Shown: one piece after another, positions 56,536 through 64,000 of the stretch
Numbering within the stretch: position 1 is the first letter of the stretch
Layout of the letters: every line of letters begins with the position of its first letter
Notes under the pieces: model-generated
Databases searched by the model: none
Seen by the model: only the letters and a program-made list of their open reading frames with translations
What the model was told of the DNA's origin: nothing
Source: Aquibacillus salsiterrae
GTDB lineage: Bacteria > Bacillota > Bacilli > Bacillales > Amphibacillaceae
Reading direction: 5' to 3'
DNA length: 64,000 bases
NCBI RefSeq assembly: GCF_028416595.1
Contig: NZ_JAMQKC010000009.1
Span: 28,867 to 92,866, forward strand
Position numbers and translations under genes: made by a program

Positions 56536-57965
56536 TGAACTTTGAAACAATTATTGGTTTAGAAGTCCATGTCGAATTAAAGACAAACTCAAAAATTTTC
56601 AGTCCGAGCCCTAATGCGTTTGGTTCAGAGCCCAATGCTAACGTGAACCCTATCGACCTCGGCTACCCAGGCGTTTTACCAGTGTTAAACGAAGAAGCGG
56701 TTAATTTTGCAATGAAGGCTGCCATGGCGTTAAATTGTGAAGTTGCTACAGACACGAAGTTTGATCGTAAAAACTATTTTTATCCGGATAACCCAAAAGC
56801 ATATCAAATCTCGCAATTTGACCAACCTATCGGGGAAAATGGTTGGATTGAGATTGAGGTTGAAGGAAAGAAAAAGCGTATTGGGATTACACGTATCCAT
56901 ATGGAAGAAGATGCGGGTAAACTAACACATGGTGATGGTGGTTATTCTCTAGTCGACTACAATCGTCAAGGTACACCATTAGTCGAAATCGTATCTGAAC
57001 CTGATTTACGCTCTCCTGCTGAAGCATATGCTTATTTAGAAAAATTAAAGAACATTATTCAATATACAGGTGTTTCTGATTGTAAGATGGAGGAAGGCTC
57101 TCTTCGCTGTGATGCAAACATTTCACTTCGTCCAATCGGTCAAGAAGAGTTCGGGACAAAGACAGAACTTAAAAACTTAAACTCTTTCTCTTTTGTACAA
57201 AAGGGTTTGGAGTTTGAAGAAAAACGCCAACAACAAGTATTGTTAAGTGGAGGAGAAATTCTTCAAGAAACACGACGTTATGATGAGGCAACGAAAGAGA
57301 CGATTTTAATGAGGGTGAAAGAAGGTTCTGATGACTATCGTTATTTCCCAGAGCCTGACCTTGTGCCACTTTACATTGACGAGGCATGGAAGGAAAGAAT
57401 TCGTGCAGAGATTCCTGAACTTCCGGACCAGCGTAAAGTGCGTTACATTCAAGAATTAAACCTACCTGAGTACGACGCAATGGTACTAACTAGTACTATC
57501 GAGATGTCTGATTTCTTTGAATCAACGATTGCTGAAGGGGCAGATGTGAAGCAAGCTTCCAACTGGCTTATGGGTGAGGTTTCTGCTTACATGAACAAGC
57601 AACAAGTGGAGTTACATGACCTGAAGCTAACTCCAGAGGCTTTAGCAAAAATGATCAAATTAATTGAAGATGGCACAATCTCTTCTAAAATCGCGAAAAA
57701 GGTGTTCTCTGAATTAGTGGAGAACGGTGGCGACCCTGCGAAGATTGTTAAAGAAAAGGGCTTAGTTCAAATTTCTGACGAAGGTCAATTGACAGAAATC
57801 ATCTCTGGGATTTTGGATGAAAATGAACAATCCATTATCGATTATAAAAATGGTAAAGACCGTGCAATTGGGTTCTTGGTTGGTCAAGTGATGAAGGCCA
57901 CTAAAGGCCAAGCTAATCCACCAATGGTTAACAAAATCTTGTTAGCTGAAATTGAAAAAAGATAA
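56535..57965 (+). CDS. gatB: Asp-tRNA(Asn)/Glu-tRNA(Gln) amidotransferase subunit B
   Basis: A 476-residue subunit that phosphorylates the misacylated tRNA and completes the amide transfer. The kinase part has [20 protein letters not shown] at the N-terminus, [17 protein letters not shown] and [16 protein letters not shown]; the C-terminal helical and tail domain (about residues 330-476, YQAT/GatB type) grips tRNA. Length equals B. subtilis GatB. It directly follows gatA. Confidence 0.97.
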   Translation: MNFETIIGLEVHVELKTNSKIFSPSPNAFGSEPNANVNPIDLGYPGVLPVLNEEAVNFAMKAAMALNCEVATDTKFDRKNYFYPDNPKAYQISQFDQPIGENGWIEIEVEGKKKRIGITRIHMEEDAGKLTHGDGGYSLVDYNRQGTPLVEIVSEPDLRSPAEAYAYLEKLKNIIQYTGVSDCKMEEGSLRCDANISLRPIGQEEFGTKTELKNLNSFSFVQKGLEFEEKRQQQVLLSGGEILQETRRYDEATKETILMRVKEGSDDYRYFPEPDLVPLYIDEAWKERIRAEIPELPDQRKVRYIQELNLPEYDAMVLTSTIEMSDFFESTIAEGADVKQASNWLMGEVSAYMNKQQVELHDLKLTPEALAKMIKLIEDGTISSKIAKKVFSELVENGGDPAKIVKEKGLVQISDEGQLTEIISGILDENEQSIIDYKNGKDRAIGFLVGQVMKATKGQANPPMVNKILLAEIEKR

Positions 57966-57990
57966 GTATGCATTATGTTTGTAAACTTTG

Positions 57991-58022
57991 AAAAGGGCTG
58001 TTACATGTAAACAGTCCTTTTT
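57991..58022 (+). terminator. Terminator of gatCAB
   Basis: AAAAGGGCTGTTACATGTAAACAGTCCTTTTT forms a 13-bp stem with one mismatch and a T-run. A repeat fragment (AAGAAAGTGTAAATGGATTCAAGAGCTGTCTAG) follows at 58,031-58,063. Confidence 0.8.
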
Positions 58023-58195
58023 CTATGATAGTAAGAAAGTGTAAATGGATTCAAGAGCTGTCTAGTTTTTCTAAATACGGTTTAGTAGCCATCCATTATT
58101 GGTATAATACTAAAAGGCCGACAGTAGTTCTTTTCAAAAAGATAAAAAAAGACTAAGATATAATGTAGAAATCATGATAGGATTGGGGGATGCCT

Positions 58196-59089
58196 ATGAA
58201 ACGTGCCCGGATCATCTATAATCCAACCTCTGGCCGGGAGCTATTTAAAAAAGAGCTGCCAGAAGTCCTGCAACGTTTAGAACAAGCAGGGTATGAAACG
58301 TCTGCACATGCAACTAAGAGTGCCGGCGATGCGATTGAAGCAGCAAGAGCGGCAGTTGAACGAAACTTTGATATTGTAATAGCGGCTGGTGGAGACGGAA
58401 CAATTAATGAAGTCATTAATGGAATTGCCGAACAGCCAAGTCGACCAAAAGTTGGGGTAATTCCAGTTGGTACGACGAATGATTTTGCCCGAGCGCTTAG
58501 TATCCCTAGAAATATACATAAAGCTGTCGACATCATTATAGGTGGAAATACAAAAGCGATTGATGTAGGGAAAGTTAATAATGAATACTTTATGAATATT
58601 GCTGGTGGTGGAAAACTGACTGAACTTTCTTACGAGGTGCCGAGTAGGCTGAAAACAGTACTCGGACAACTTGCCTATTATTTAAAAGGAATGGAAATGC
58701 TCCCATCTCTACGACCAATTAAAGTGCAGATCGAGTATGATGGCAAATGGTTTGAAGACGAAATTATGTTATTTCTCGTATCCAATACGAATTCTGTAGG
58801 TGGATTTGAAAAGTTGGCACCAACAGCAGCGCTTGACGACGGCTTATTTGACTTGTTAATTTTACGTAAGGCTAACCTTGCTGAATTTGTAAGAGTTGCC
58901 TCATTAGCGTTGCGTGGTGCACACTTAGAGGACGACCTTATCTTTTACACAAAGGCTAATCGGGTTAAGGTTCATTCAAATGAAAAAATGCAGCTAAACA
59001 TCGATGGGGAATATGGAGGACTATTACCAGGCGAGTTCGTCAATCTATATCAACACATCGAATATTTTGTCCCACAACAAGAAAGCTAA
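58196..59089 (+). CDS. dagK: Diacylglycerol kinase DagK (YerQ/DgkB)
   Basis: A 297-residue soluble lipid kinase that phosphorylates the diacylglycerol released during lipoteichoic acid synthesis and returns it to phospholipid. The catalytic DAGK domain has MKRARIIYNPTSGRE, the nucleotide motif GGDGTINEV (about residues 68-76) and PVGTTNDFARAL. ATG 58196 is chosen over 58190, which directly touches the GGGGG site. An extended -10 (TGGTATAAT, 58100-58108) lies about 90 bases upstream. Confidence 0.95.
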   Translation: MKRARIIYNPTSGRELFKKELPEVLQRLEQAGYETSAHATKSAGDAIEAARAAVERNFDIVIAAGGDGTINEVINGIAEQPSRPKVGVIPVGTTNDFARALSIPRNIHKAVDIIIGGNTKAIDVGKVNNEYFMNIAGGGKLTELSYEVPSRLKTVLGQLAYYLKGMEMLPSLRPIKVQIEYDGKWFEDEIMLFLVSNTNSVGGFEKLAPTAALDDGLFDLLILRKANLAEFVRVASLALRGAHLEDDLIFYTKANRVKVHSNEKMQLNIDGEYGGLLPGEFVNLYQHIEYFVPQQES

Positions 59090-59200
59090 TCTCTGTCCCG
59101 AAGTTTGTCGAAGTAAGGCGGATAAATTGCGGAAAGGCGCCCTAATTTCCCGGGAAATAAACAAATTTCGGCTTAGAATGACAAAAAAGGACGATGGTAA

Positions 59201-60583
59201 ATGGTTAAACAAGAACCACCTGTAGAAAAAAACGATGTCATCGAGTTAACTTTTGAGGATATTACACATGATGGTGATGGTGTTGGCAAAGTGAATGGAT
59301 ACCCGTTATTTGTTCCTTATGCGTTACCAGGTGAAAAAGCAAAAGTTAAAGTGATAAAAGTGAAAAAGAATTTTGGAATTGGAAAACTTATTGAAGTAGA
59401 AGAGGTAAGTCAAGAACGTGTTGAGCCTCCATGTGATGTCTACGTCCAATGTGGAGGTTGCCAGCTTCAACATATGAGTTACCAACTGCAATTAGATTTA
59501 AAACAGAAGCAAGTTGTCAATGCTTTAAAGAAGTTTGGTCATATCGAAGGCATTCCCGTTCATCCAACGATTGGAATGGATGACCCATGGCGTTATCGGA
59601 ATAAAGTGCAAATTCCTGTGGCTTACCGACATGGCGAGCTTATTACTGGATTTTATCGAAAACGAAGCCATGAAATTATTGAAGGCATGGACCGTTGTGT
59701 CATTACCGCCGAAATTAATGATCGTATGGTTGAGGCAGTTCGGCGTATGGCAAACCGGCTAGGAATCAGGGCTTATGATGAGCGGAGTCACCGTGGTGTT
59801 TTGCGTCATATCATGGTTCGAACGGGGCAAGAAACCGGGGAAACAATGATTGTCTTAATTACAAGGACTGAAGAGATTCCTGGCAAGGACGAGCTTGTTA
59901 AAGAGCTTCATGAGACGTACCCACAAATCAAATCAATCGTCCAAAATGTTAACAAAGAGAAGACAAATGTTATTTTAGGTAAAAAAACGAAAGTGCTTTG
60001 GGGCGAAGAATATATTTACGATAATATCGGTGACATTACATTTGCCATTTCGGCAAAGTCGTTTTACCAAGTGAACCCTCCTCAGACTAAGAAATTGTAT
60101 GATAAAGCATTAGAATATGCTAACTTGGCGGGTGGAGAAACAGTCATTGATGCGTATTGTGGTATTGGTACAATTTCGTTATTTTTGGCGAAGAAAGCAA
60201 AGAAGGTGTACGGTGTCGAAATTGTACCAGAAGCAATTGCTGATGCTAAGAAAAATGCTGAGCTAAACAAAATTGATAATACTGAATTTTTTGTTGGTGA
60301 GGCAGAAAAAGTGATGCCGTGGTGGACCGCGCAAGGACTTAAACCGGACGTAATCGTTGTCGATCCGCCAAGAAAAGGCTGTGACGAAACATTGCTAGAA
60401 GCAATGATCAAGATGAATCCAAAACGAATTGTCTACGTTTCCTGCAATCCATCAACTTTAGCGAGAGATTTAAGATTCTTAGAAGATGGTGGATATGAGA
60501 CAAAGCAAGTACAGCCAGTGGATATGTTCCCACAGACAGGGCATGTGGAGTGCATTTCACAGTTAGTTTTAAAAAATGATTGA
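59201..60583 (+). CDS. rlmCD: 23S rRNA (uracil-5-)-methyltransferase RlmCD (YefA)
   Basis: A 460-residue RumA-type enzyme, which in B. subtilis methylates U747 and U1939 of 23S rRNA using S-adenosylmethionine. An N-terminal TRAM domain (about residues 10-65), a 4Fe-4S site with [15 protein letters not shown], the SAM motif [14 protein letters not shown] (about 325-338) and the catalytic Cys in [11 protein letters not shown] (about 417) are visible. The C-terminus LVLKND abuts a serine-recombinase element, which may have replaced the last codons by insertion. Confidence 0.95.
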   Translation: MVKQEPPVEKNDVIELTFEDITHDGDGVGKVNGYPLFVPYALPGEKAKVKVIKVKKNFGIGKLIEVEEVSQERVEPPCDVYVQCGGCQLQHMSYQLQLDLKQKQVVNALKKFGHIEGIPVHPTIGMDDPWRYRNKVQIPVAYRHGELITGFYRKRSHEIIEGMDRCVITAEINDRMVEAVRRMANRLGIRAYDERSHRGVLRHIMVRTGQETGETMIVLITRTEEIPGKDELVKELHETYPQIKSIVQNVNKEKTNVILGKKTKVLWGEEYIYDNIGDITFAISAKSFYQVNPPQTKKLYDKALEYANLAGGETVIDAYCGIGTISLFLAKKAKKVYGVEIVPEAIADAKKNAELNKIDNTEFFVGEAEKVMPWWTAQGLKPDVIVVDPPRKGCDETLLEAMIKMNPKRIVYVSCNPSTLARDLRFLEDGGYETKQVQPVDMFPQTGHVECISQLVLKND

Positions 60584-60603
60584 GGGGGATTATAACCCCT
60601 CAA
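60580..60603. other. Hairpin at the rlmCD/mobile-element junction, candidate attL
   Basis: TTGAGGGG and CCCCTCAA enclose GATTATAA. The left arm contains the rlmCD stop and the right arm holds the last recombinase codons. It may serve as terminator for both convergent genes. The crossover point of the element should be at or near here; the matching right end lies outside the window. Confidence 0.55.
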
Positions 60604-62080
60604 CCTGTGCAAACTTATAGTAAATCTTAACATCTTTGTTTTCGGTTACTTCAATCTTTTCTATGAAACGTAGTATCATTTCTGTTGACAAGTTATTAAA
60701 GTTTAAAAACTCTTTCAGTTGTTCTATAATGGCGGAAATTTTACTAGTTGCTTTATTTTCCGCCATTACCTTTTTTATCTCCGCTTTTTCAACCTCCAGT
60801 TGTTGTGATTTTTCTTGTATCATTTCAACAAAGTCATCATAATCCTGCTTTGAAATATCTTCGGAAATAAACTTTTGTAAAGCGTTTCGCTTTAATTCTT
60901 TTTGTTTCTCGACTTGTTTTTCAATGGTTTGTAGACGAGACTCATTCTTTTTTGTGGTTGCTTTGACCCTCTTTTCAATCCTGCTTTCTAAGTCAGGGTG
61001 GTCTAGTCTATCTGACATTACTTTGAGGTCATCAAGAATAATCTCAACTAGTTGTTGTTCTTTTACTGCATGGTTAGTACAGGCTTTATTTCCATGTTTA
61101 GCATAAGTACCACAGATATAACCGTTACGGTTAGCACGATACCACATGCCATTTCCACATTCTGAACAATAAGCGATATTAGTAAAAAGGTGCTTTTTCT
61201 TTCTAGTTCCGCCCCTACCTCTTTTAGCCTTTTGTTCAAGTAATTTCTGTACTTGTTCAAACACATCTCTTGAAATGATAGGCTCGTGAGCGTCAGAAAT
61301 GGTAATCCAGTCCTTTTGATTGTTTACCTTCCGTGTTTTGTTTGTAACGTTTGTAGTAGTCTCCCTACCCTGTACAAGGTCTCCTGCATAATGGGGGTTC
61401 TGTAAAATCTTCTTAACAGTAGAACCTTGCCAATATAAGCCTGCATTTGATTTCCCCACAACCTGTGAGGGGGTGGGAATATCTTTGTTAGTGAGATACC
61501 TTGCTATTTTGTCATGCCCCCAACCTTCTAAATACTTGTCAAAGATGTCACGTACAATTTCAATAGTATAGTCATTCCTAACAAATAATTTCCCATTTTG
61601 AAGGCTATAACCATAGGGGGGAATACTACCCATAAATTTACCGCTTTTGTACTTCATGTGATAAACAGATTTAATACGGTCACTAATGCGTTGGCTTTCA
61701 CTTTCATAAATCCAAGCATATAAACCAAACATAGCTTGTTTTGAAAAGTCTTGTGTATCAACTTTACCATCTAAAGTAATTAAGCGAACACCTTTTGTTT
61801 CAGCTACTCGCTTAAGCTGATAAAGCAATTCAACATTCCGCCCCAATCTGCTTAATTCCTTAGCTACAATTACATCAAACTCTTTGTTTTCAGCGTCATG
61901 AATAAGTTTCTTTAACCCCTCACGATTGTCTGTAGTACCTGTTTGAACATCCGTATAGAAGTCATAAAGGTCACAGTCATTTTCATTGATGTAATCTAAA
62001 ATCATATGCTTTTGATTTTCAGGTGACTCTTTTTGCCCTGCGTTATTGGTTGAAACTCGTACATATCCTGCTACTTTCAT
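60590..62080 (-). CDS. Large serine recombinase (site-specific integrase)
   Basis: A 496-residue large serine recombinase. The resolvase domain (about residues 1-145) has the catalytic Ser10 in GYVRVSTNNAGQ, VAKELSRLGRN and later conserved Arg residues. The recombinase domain (about 160-270), a zinc ribbon (YCSECGNGMWYRANRNGYICG...NKAC, about 308-345) and a coiled-coil (about 365-450) follow; these bind att DNA and control direction. ATG 62080 follows GGAGGGCGAC. Its stop lies 6 bases from the rlmCD stop, so the gene is at the element boundary, the usual place for an integrase. It overlaps the small upstream gene by 4 bases. Confidence 0.92.
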   Translation of the reverse strand: MKVAGYVRVSTNNAGQKESPENQKHMILDYINENDCDLYDFYTDVQTGTTDNREGLKKLIHDAENKEFDVIVAKELSRLGRNVELLYQLKRVAETKGVRLITLDGKVDTQDFSKQAMFGLYAWIYESESQRISDRIKSVYHMKYKSGKFMGSIPPYGYSLQNGKLFVRNDYTIEIVRDIFDKYLEGWGHDKIARYLTNKDIPTPSQVVGKSNAGLYWQGSTVKKILQNPHYAGDLVQGRETTTNVTNKTRKVNNQKDWITISDAHEPIISRDVFEQVQKLLEQKAKRGRGGTRKKKHLFTNIAYCSECGNGMWYRANRNGYICGTYAKHGNKACTNHAVKEQQLVEIILDDLKVMSDRLDHPDLESRIEKRVKATTKKNESRLQTIEKQVEKQKELKRNALQKFISEDISKQDYDDFVEMIQEKSQQLEVEKAEIKKVMAENKATSKISAIIEQLKEFLNFNNLSTEMILRFIEKIEVTENKDVKIYYKFAQVEGL

Positions 62081-62229
62081 TTTTGTCGCCCTCCGTTATG
62101 GGTAGCGACTATATCTACTTGTCTATTATTGTAAGCGGCAGATACAATCTTTTCAATTTCTTTTTCTAATTGATGTATGATTAACGACCTAAAGTCCTGT
62201 GTTCCTGTAAATACCCTTTGTATATTCAT
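62077..62229 (-). CDS. Small protein of unknown function co-transcribed with the recombinase
   Basis: A 50-residue protein, MNIQRVFTGTQDFRSLIIHQ followed by an amphipathic helix and a tail ending NGGRQK. ATG 62229 follows AAGGGGAGATAAC, and its stop overlaps the recombinase ATG, so the two are translationally coupled. No membrane helix. Such genes upstream of serine integrases sometimes help recombination direction; here that is only a guess. Confidence 0.65.
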   Translation of the reverse strand: MNIQRVFTGTQDFRSLIIHQLEKEIEKIVSAAYNNRQVDIVATHNGGRQK

Positions 62230-62442
62230 TGTTATCTCCCCTTTCAACCTTAGCAATCGCTCTATGTGGGGGAATAGTTGCAATCTTCTTCTTGAAAAGT
62301 TAAAGTTGAAAGGATAATAGAGTTAATAAAAAAATTACCAAAAGTTGGGGTTTGAAATGGTGCAAACTTCCTAATAGTATGATATAGTTTATAAGAAATT
62401 TTAGTATTTTTGTATTGGATAAATTAAAGGGGGAAAAAGAGT

Positions 62443-63072
62443 ATGGGAGAAAAGGTGAAAGTAAAAAAGCCATTTTATAAAAAATGGTGGGTTTGGGTAC
62501 TAGCAATCATTATAGTAGCAGCAATAGCAGGTGGTGGCGGTGAAGATACCGCAGAACCAGCTAGTACAGAACCTGCAAACACTGAGACTAGTTCCAATGA
62601 CACCGCAAAAGAGGATAACAAGGAAGAGCCAAAGGAAGAACCTAAGGAAGAAGAAAAGAAAGCATTTGGTCTTGGTCAAGAAGTTGCGGTTGAAAACCTA
62701 ACTTATATTGTAAATGGTGTTGAAGAACAAACAGAGATTAAAAGAGAATATATGGATAATATCACTACAAGTGGTAAATTCTTAATTATTGACCTCACTA
62801 TTAAGAACAATGACAAAGAAGCGAGATTTATTGATAGTGAGATGTTTAGATTAGTAGACGCTGACGGAACGGAGTTCAGTTCAAATACAGAAGCGGATAT
62901 GTATATTAACAATGGCGATTTAGGTTTCTTCATGCAAGAAATTAACCCTAAAATGGATATGACAGGTAAAGTAGCATTTGAAGTACCTGCTGACGCTACG
63001 GACTTACAATTACAAGTATCAAGTGGATTTGGTTGGAGCGGTGGAAAATACGAGGTTATTAACCTTAAATAA
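62443..63072 (+). CDS. Membrane-anchored DUF4352-like protein
   Basis: A 209-residue protein with one N-terminal membrane helix (about residues 16-32, WWVWVLAIIIVAAIAGGG), an acidic repeat-rich linker (Thr/Glu/Pro/Lys, about 34-75, with PKEEPKEE repeats) and an extracytoplasmic immunoglobulin-like DUF4352 domain (about 78-209: VAVENLTYIVNGVEE...LIIDLTIKNNDKEA...GKVAFEVPADAT). Such proteins are common on Gram-positive elements but have no assigned role. AAAGGGGG precedes ATG 62443. Divergent from the recombinase genes. Confidence 0.82.
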   Translation: MGEKVKVKKPFYKKWWVWVLAIIIVAAIAGGGGEDTAEPASTEPANTETSSNDTAKEDNKEEPKEEPKEEEKKAFGLGQEVAVENLTYIVNGVEEQTEIKREYMDNITTSGKFLIIDLTIKNNDKEARFIDSEMFRLVDADGTEFSSNTEADMYINNGDLGFFMQEINPKMDMTGKVAFEVPADATDLQLQVSSGFGWSGGKYEVINLK

Positions 63073-63077
63073 TCATT

Positions 63078-63107
63078 AAGGCACTTCTTTTAAAGGAGTG
63101 CCTTTTT
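63078..63107 (+). terminator. Terminator after the DUF4352-like gene
   Basis: AAGGCACTTCTTT and AAAGGAGTGCCTT form a 13-bp stem with one mismatch and a TTTTT tail, just before the next gene. Confidence 0.8.
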
Positions 63108-63123
63108 ATACGAGGTGGATAAA

Positions 63124-63447
63124 ATGAACAGAACGACAGAGTTTGTATTAGGGTTGCTAGGAGGTATTTTTGGATTTGGTGGGTCATTATTTGCCCTGTT
63201 TGTTGGTGTTTGGTCAGAAGAAATTTCAACTTTAGGTAGTGTGGCATTTTTATTTTCTATTTTAGCTATCGTAGGTGCTATAGTTGTAAAGTTTAAGGCG
63301 AAATTAGGCGGATGGTTGTTGTTAGTTAGCGGAATTGGAATTTTATTCTCTATCAGCCTTTTTGGTGTATTACCTTCAATATTACTAGTTCCAGCAGGAT
63401 TGATGGGTATAATTAGAAAACCTAAACATGAAAATATTCAAGCATAA
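63124..63447 (+). CDS. Small DUF4064-like membrane protein
   Basis: A 107-residue protein with four hydrophobic segments (about residues 8-28, 38-58, 61-79 and 82-100), similar in pattern to DUF4064 proteins (FVLGLLGGIFGFGGSLFALFVG). It has a basic C-terminus (IIRKPKHENIQA). ATG 63124 lies 6 bases after GAGGTGG; the GTG at 63115 overlaps that site. Role unknown. Confidence 0.75.
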   Translation: MNRTTEFVLGLLGGIFGFGGSLFALFVGVWSEEISTLGSVAFLFSILAIVGAIVVKFKAKLGGWLLLVSGIGILFSISLFGVLPSILLVPAGLMGIIRKPKHENIQA

Positions 63448-63455
63448 TTTATAAT

Positions 63456-63522
63456 AGGTGCACTTGCCCTCCGCTCCGCTACGGTCAAGGTGCACGCACT
63501 CGCTACTCTCGTGCCCTTTTTT
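63456..63522. repeat. Two nested hairpins after the DUF4064-like gene
   Basis: GTGCACTTG and CAAGGTGCAC enclose CCCTCCGCTCCGCTACGGT; directly after, GCAC..GTGC followed by CCTTTTTT resembles a terminator. The loop CCGCTCCGC recurs in inverse form (GGGAGCGGAGCGA) at 63552-63564. Confidence 0.6.
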
Positions 63523-63579
63523 ATTTCTGAGAATTTTAGGAGAAAAAATCGGGGGAGCGGAGCGACCCTGTTAATTATA

Positions 63580-63619
63580 GGTGTGTATCCACGTAGCAAA
63601 GCGGAGGGGATATACACAA
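63580..63619. repeat. Inverted repeat with GTGTATCC / GGATATACAC arms
   Basis: The arms lie about 15 bases apart around ACGTAGCAAAGCGGAGG, again containing the GCGGAG motif. No gene is visible over it. Confidence 0.5.
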
Positions 63620-63667
63620 AATTTTACCTATACCTTTATTATCTAAGAATAAAGAGTCTATGTAAAA

Positions 63668-63743
63668 AGGGAAAACCTAGAACCCTTTGTGGCTCTAAGT
63701 CTTACAGGTAATTTTACTTAGTTTAAAAGGGTCGGTTTTCCCT
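63668..63743. other. Long two-part hairpin in the mobile element
   Basis: Outer arms AGGGAAAACC (63668-63677) and GGTTTTCCCT (63734-63743) are perfect; inner arms ACCCTTT and AAAGGGT add 7 bp. The apical loop is about 37 bases. Location in element DNA without a gene suggests an origin, transfer or recombination site, or a structured RNA. The DNA from 63,744 to 64,000 holds only a weak minus-strand frame of 35 codons (63,793-63,900). Confidence 0.55.
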
Positions 63744-64000
63744 GTGCAAAATTGCTAAAACAGTCGGTTTTTCTCGTACGCACAAATACCCTTTATTCAT
63801 CTTTTAAATGTTCCTCAAACATTGCCCTTAAACCGCTTGTATAGTCGTCCTGTCCGTCACTATCCTTTCTATATGTAAATGTCAACGATAGAATGTACAT
63901 TTTTGATTGTTTAAGTATGCACAATTTAGTTAATAAACTAAATCAAAGTTTAGCCTCTAACTGATATGCAACTGAGTGGATCCACTACAAATTGACCATA

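Larger units (their letters stand above)
60584..64000. mobile_element. Left end of an integrated element inserted at the 3' end of rlmCD (cut by window edge)
   Basis: It starts with a large serine recombinase reading toward the chromosome end, then small genes typical of element cargo (DUF4352 and DUF4064 proteins) and hairpin-rich intergenic DNA. It could be a prophage, an integrative conjugative element or a cryptic element; no structural, conjugation or replication gene falls in the visible part. Confidence 0.75.

Noticed and set aside
59004..59225. 73-codon frame spanning the dagK end and the dagK-rlmCD gap
   Set aside because: It overlaps dagK out of frame and encodes a low-quality basic peptide; the gap contains only a weak CGAAGTTTGT/ACAAATTTCG inverted repeat.
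63490..63711. 73-codon plus-strand frame after the DUF4064-like gene
   Set aside because: It runs through terminator and hairpin sequence and has no ribosome binding site.
63793..63900. 35-codon minus-strand frame beginning MYILSLTFTYRKDSD
   Set aside because: No ribosome binding site or promoter is visible and I recognise no family; too weak to call a gene.

Overview
The window is chromosomal DNA of a low-GC Gram-positive bacterium of the family Bacillaceae. The strongest evidence is gene order: yeaC-yeaD-yebA-guaA-pbuG, yebE-yebG-purEKBCSQLFMNHD, yerA-yerB-yerC, pcrB-pcrA-ligA-camS, gatCAB and dagK(yerQ)-rlmCD(yefA) follow the Bacillus subtilis order. AGGAGG-type ribosome binding sites, GTG/TTG starts, guanine riboswitches, PurR boxes and cre-like sites fit the same group. 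I cannot name the species.

Layout. 1-4,230 (minus strand): an aa3-type menaquinol oxidase operon (qoxABCD) followed by the start of a heme A synthase gene. 4,500-10,750: a glycine-betaine synthesis island with a GMC-type choline dehydrogenase (betA), an orphan OpuAC-like binding protein, the choline-responsive repressor GbsR and betaine aldehyde dehydrogenase (gbsA). A related AT-rich motif lies near all four promoters. 10,800-13,600: a 56-residue protein of unknown function, a YitT-type membrane protein and a Ktr/Trk potassium channel subunit. 14,290-22,440: MoxR ATPase, DUF58 protein, transglutaminase, then guaA and pbuG, each behind a guanine-class riboswitch. 22,600-27,660: accessory genes (MarR repressor plus drug-efflux MFS, GltP-like symporter, an MMPL-transporter remnant, Hsp20). 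27,845-42,112: yebE, yebG and the complete de novo purine operon, controlled by paired PurBoxes and a third guanine riboswitch. 42,300-60,580: yerA to rlmCD housekeeping genes, with a Gfo/Idh/MocA oxidoreductase before pcrB and an XRE-TPR regulator directly behind camS. 60,584 to the right edge: the left end of a mobile element with a large serine recombinase, joined to the 3' end of rlmCD.

The most unusual content is intergenic. Four arrays (about 6.6, 13.8, 26.4 and 40.4 kb) hold 35 tandem units of exactly 52 bp. Each unit is a hairpin with the same 8-bp arms (ATTCGGAC / GTCCGAAT), while the 27-bp core and 9-bp linker are specific to each array. The period is five turns of B-DNA. One array separates purH from purD, one lies between two convergent terminators, and one directly abuts the MMPL remnant. 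A second dispersed repeat family (long form about 125 bp, short form about 65 bp) occurs at about ten intergenic places, and its two long copies show compensatory base changes in a stem.

The purine genes act together: PurR boxes control initiation at pbuG and purE, guanine riboswitches control elongation at guaA, pbuG and purE, and GuaA, PbuG and YerA connect de novo IMP synthesis with GMP formation, base uptake and adenine salvage. A further point of interest is camS followed by an RNPP-like regulator: the CamS signal peptide ends in a hydrophobic heptapeptide resembling enterococcal lipoprotein-derived pheromones.
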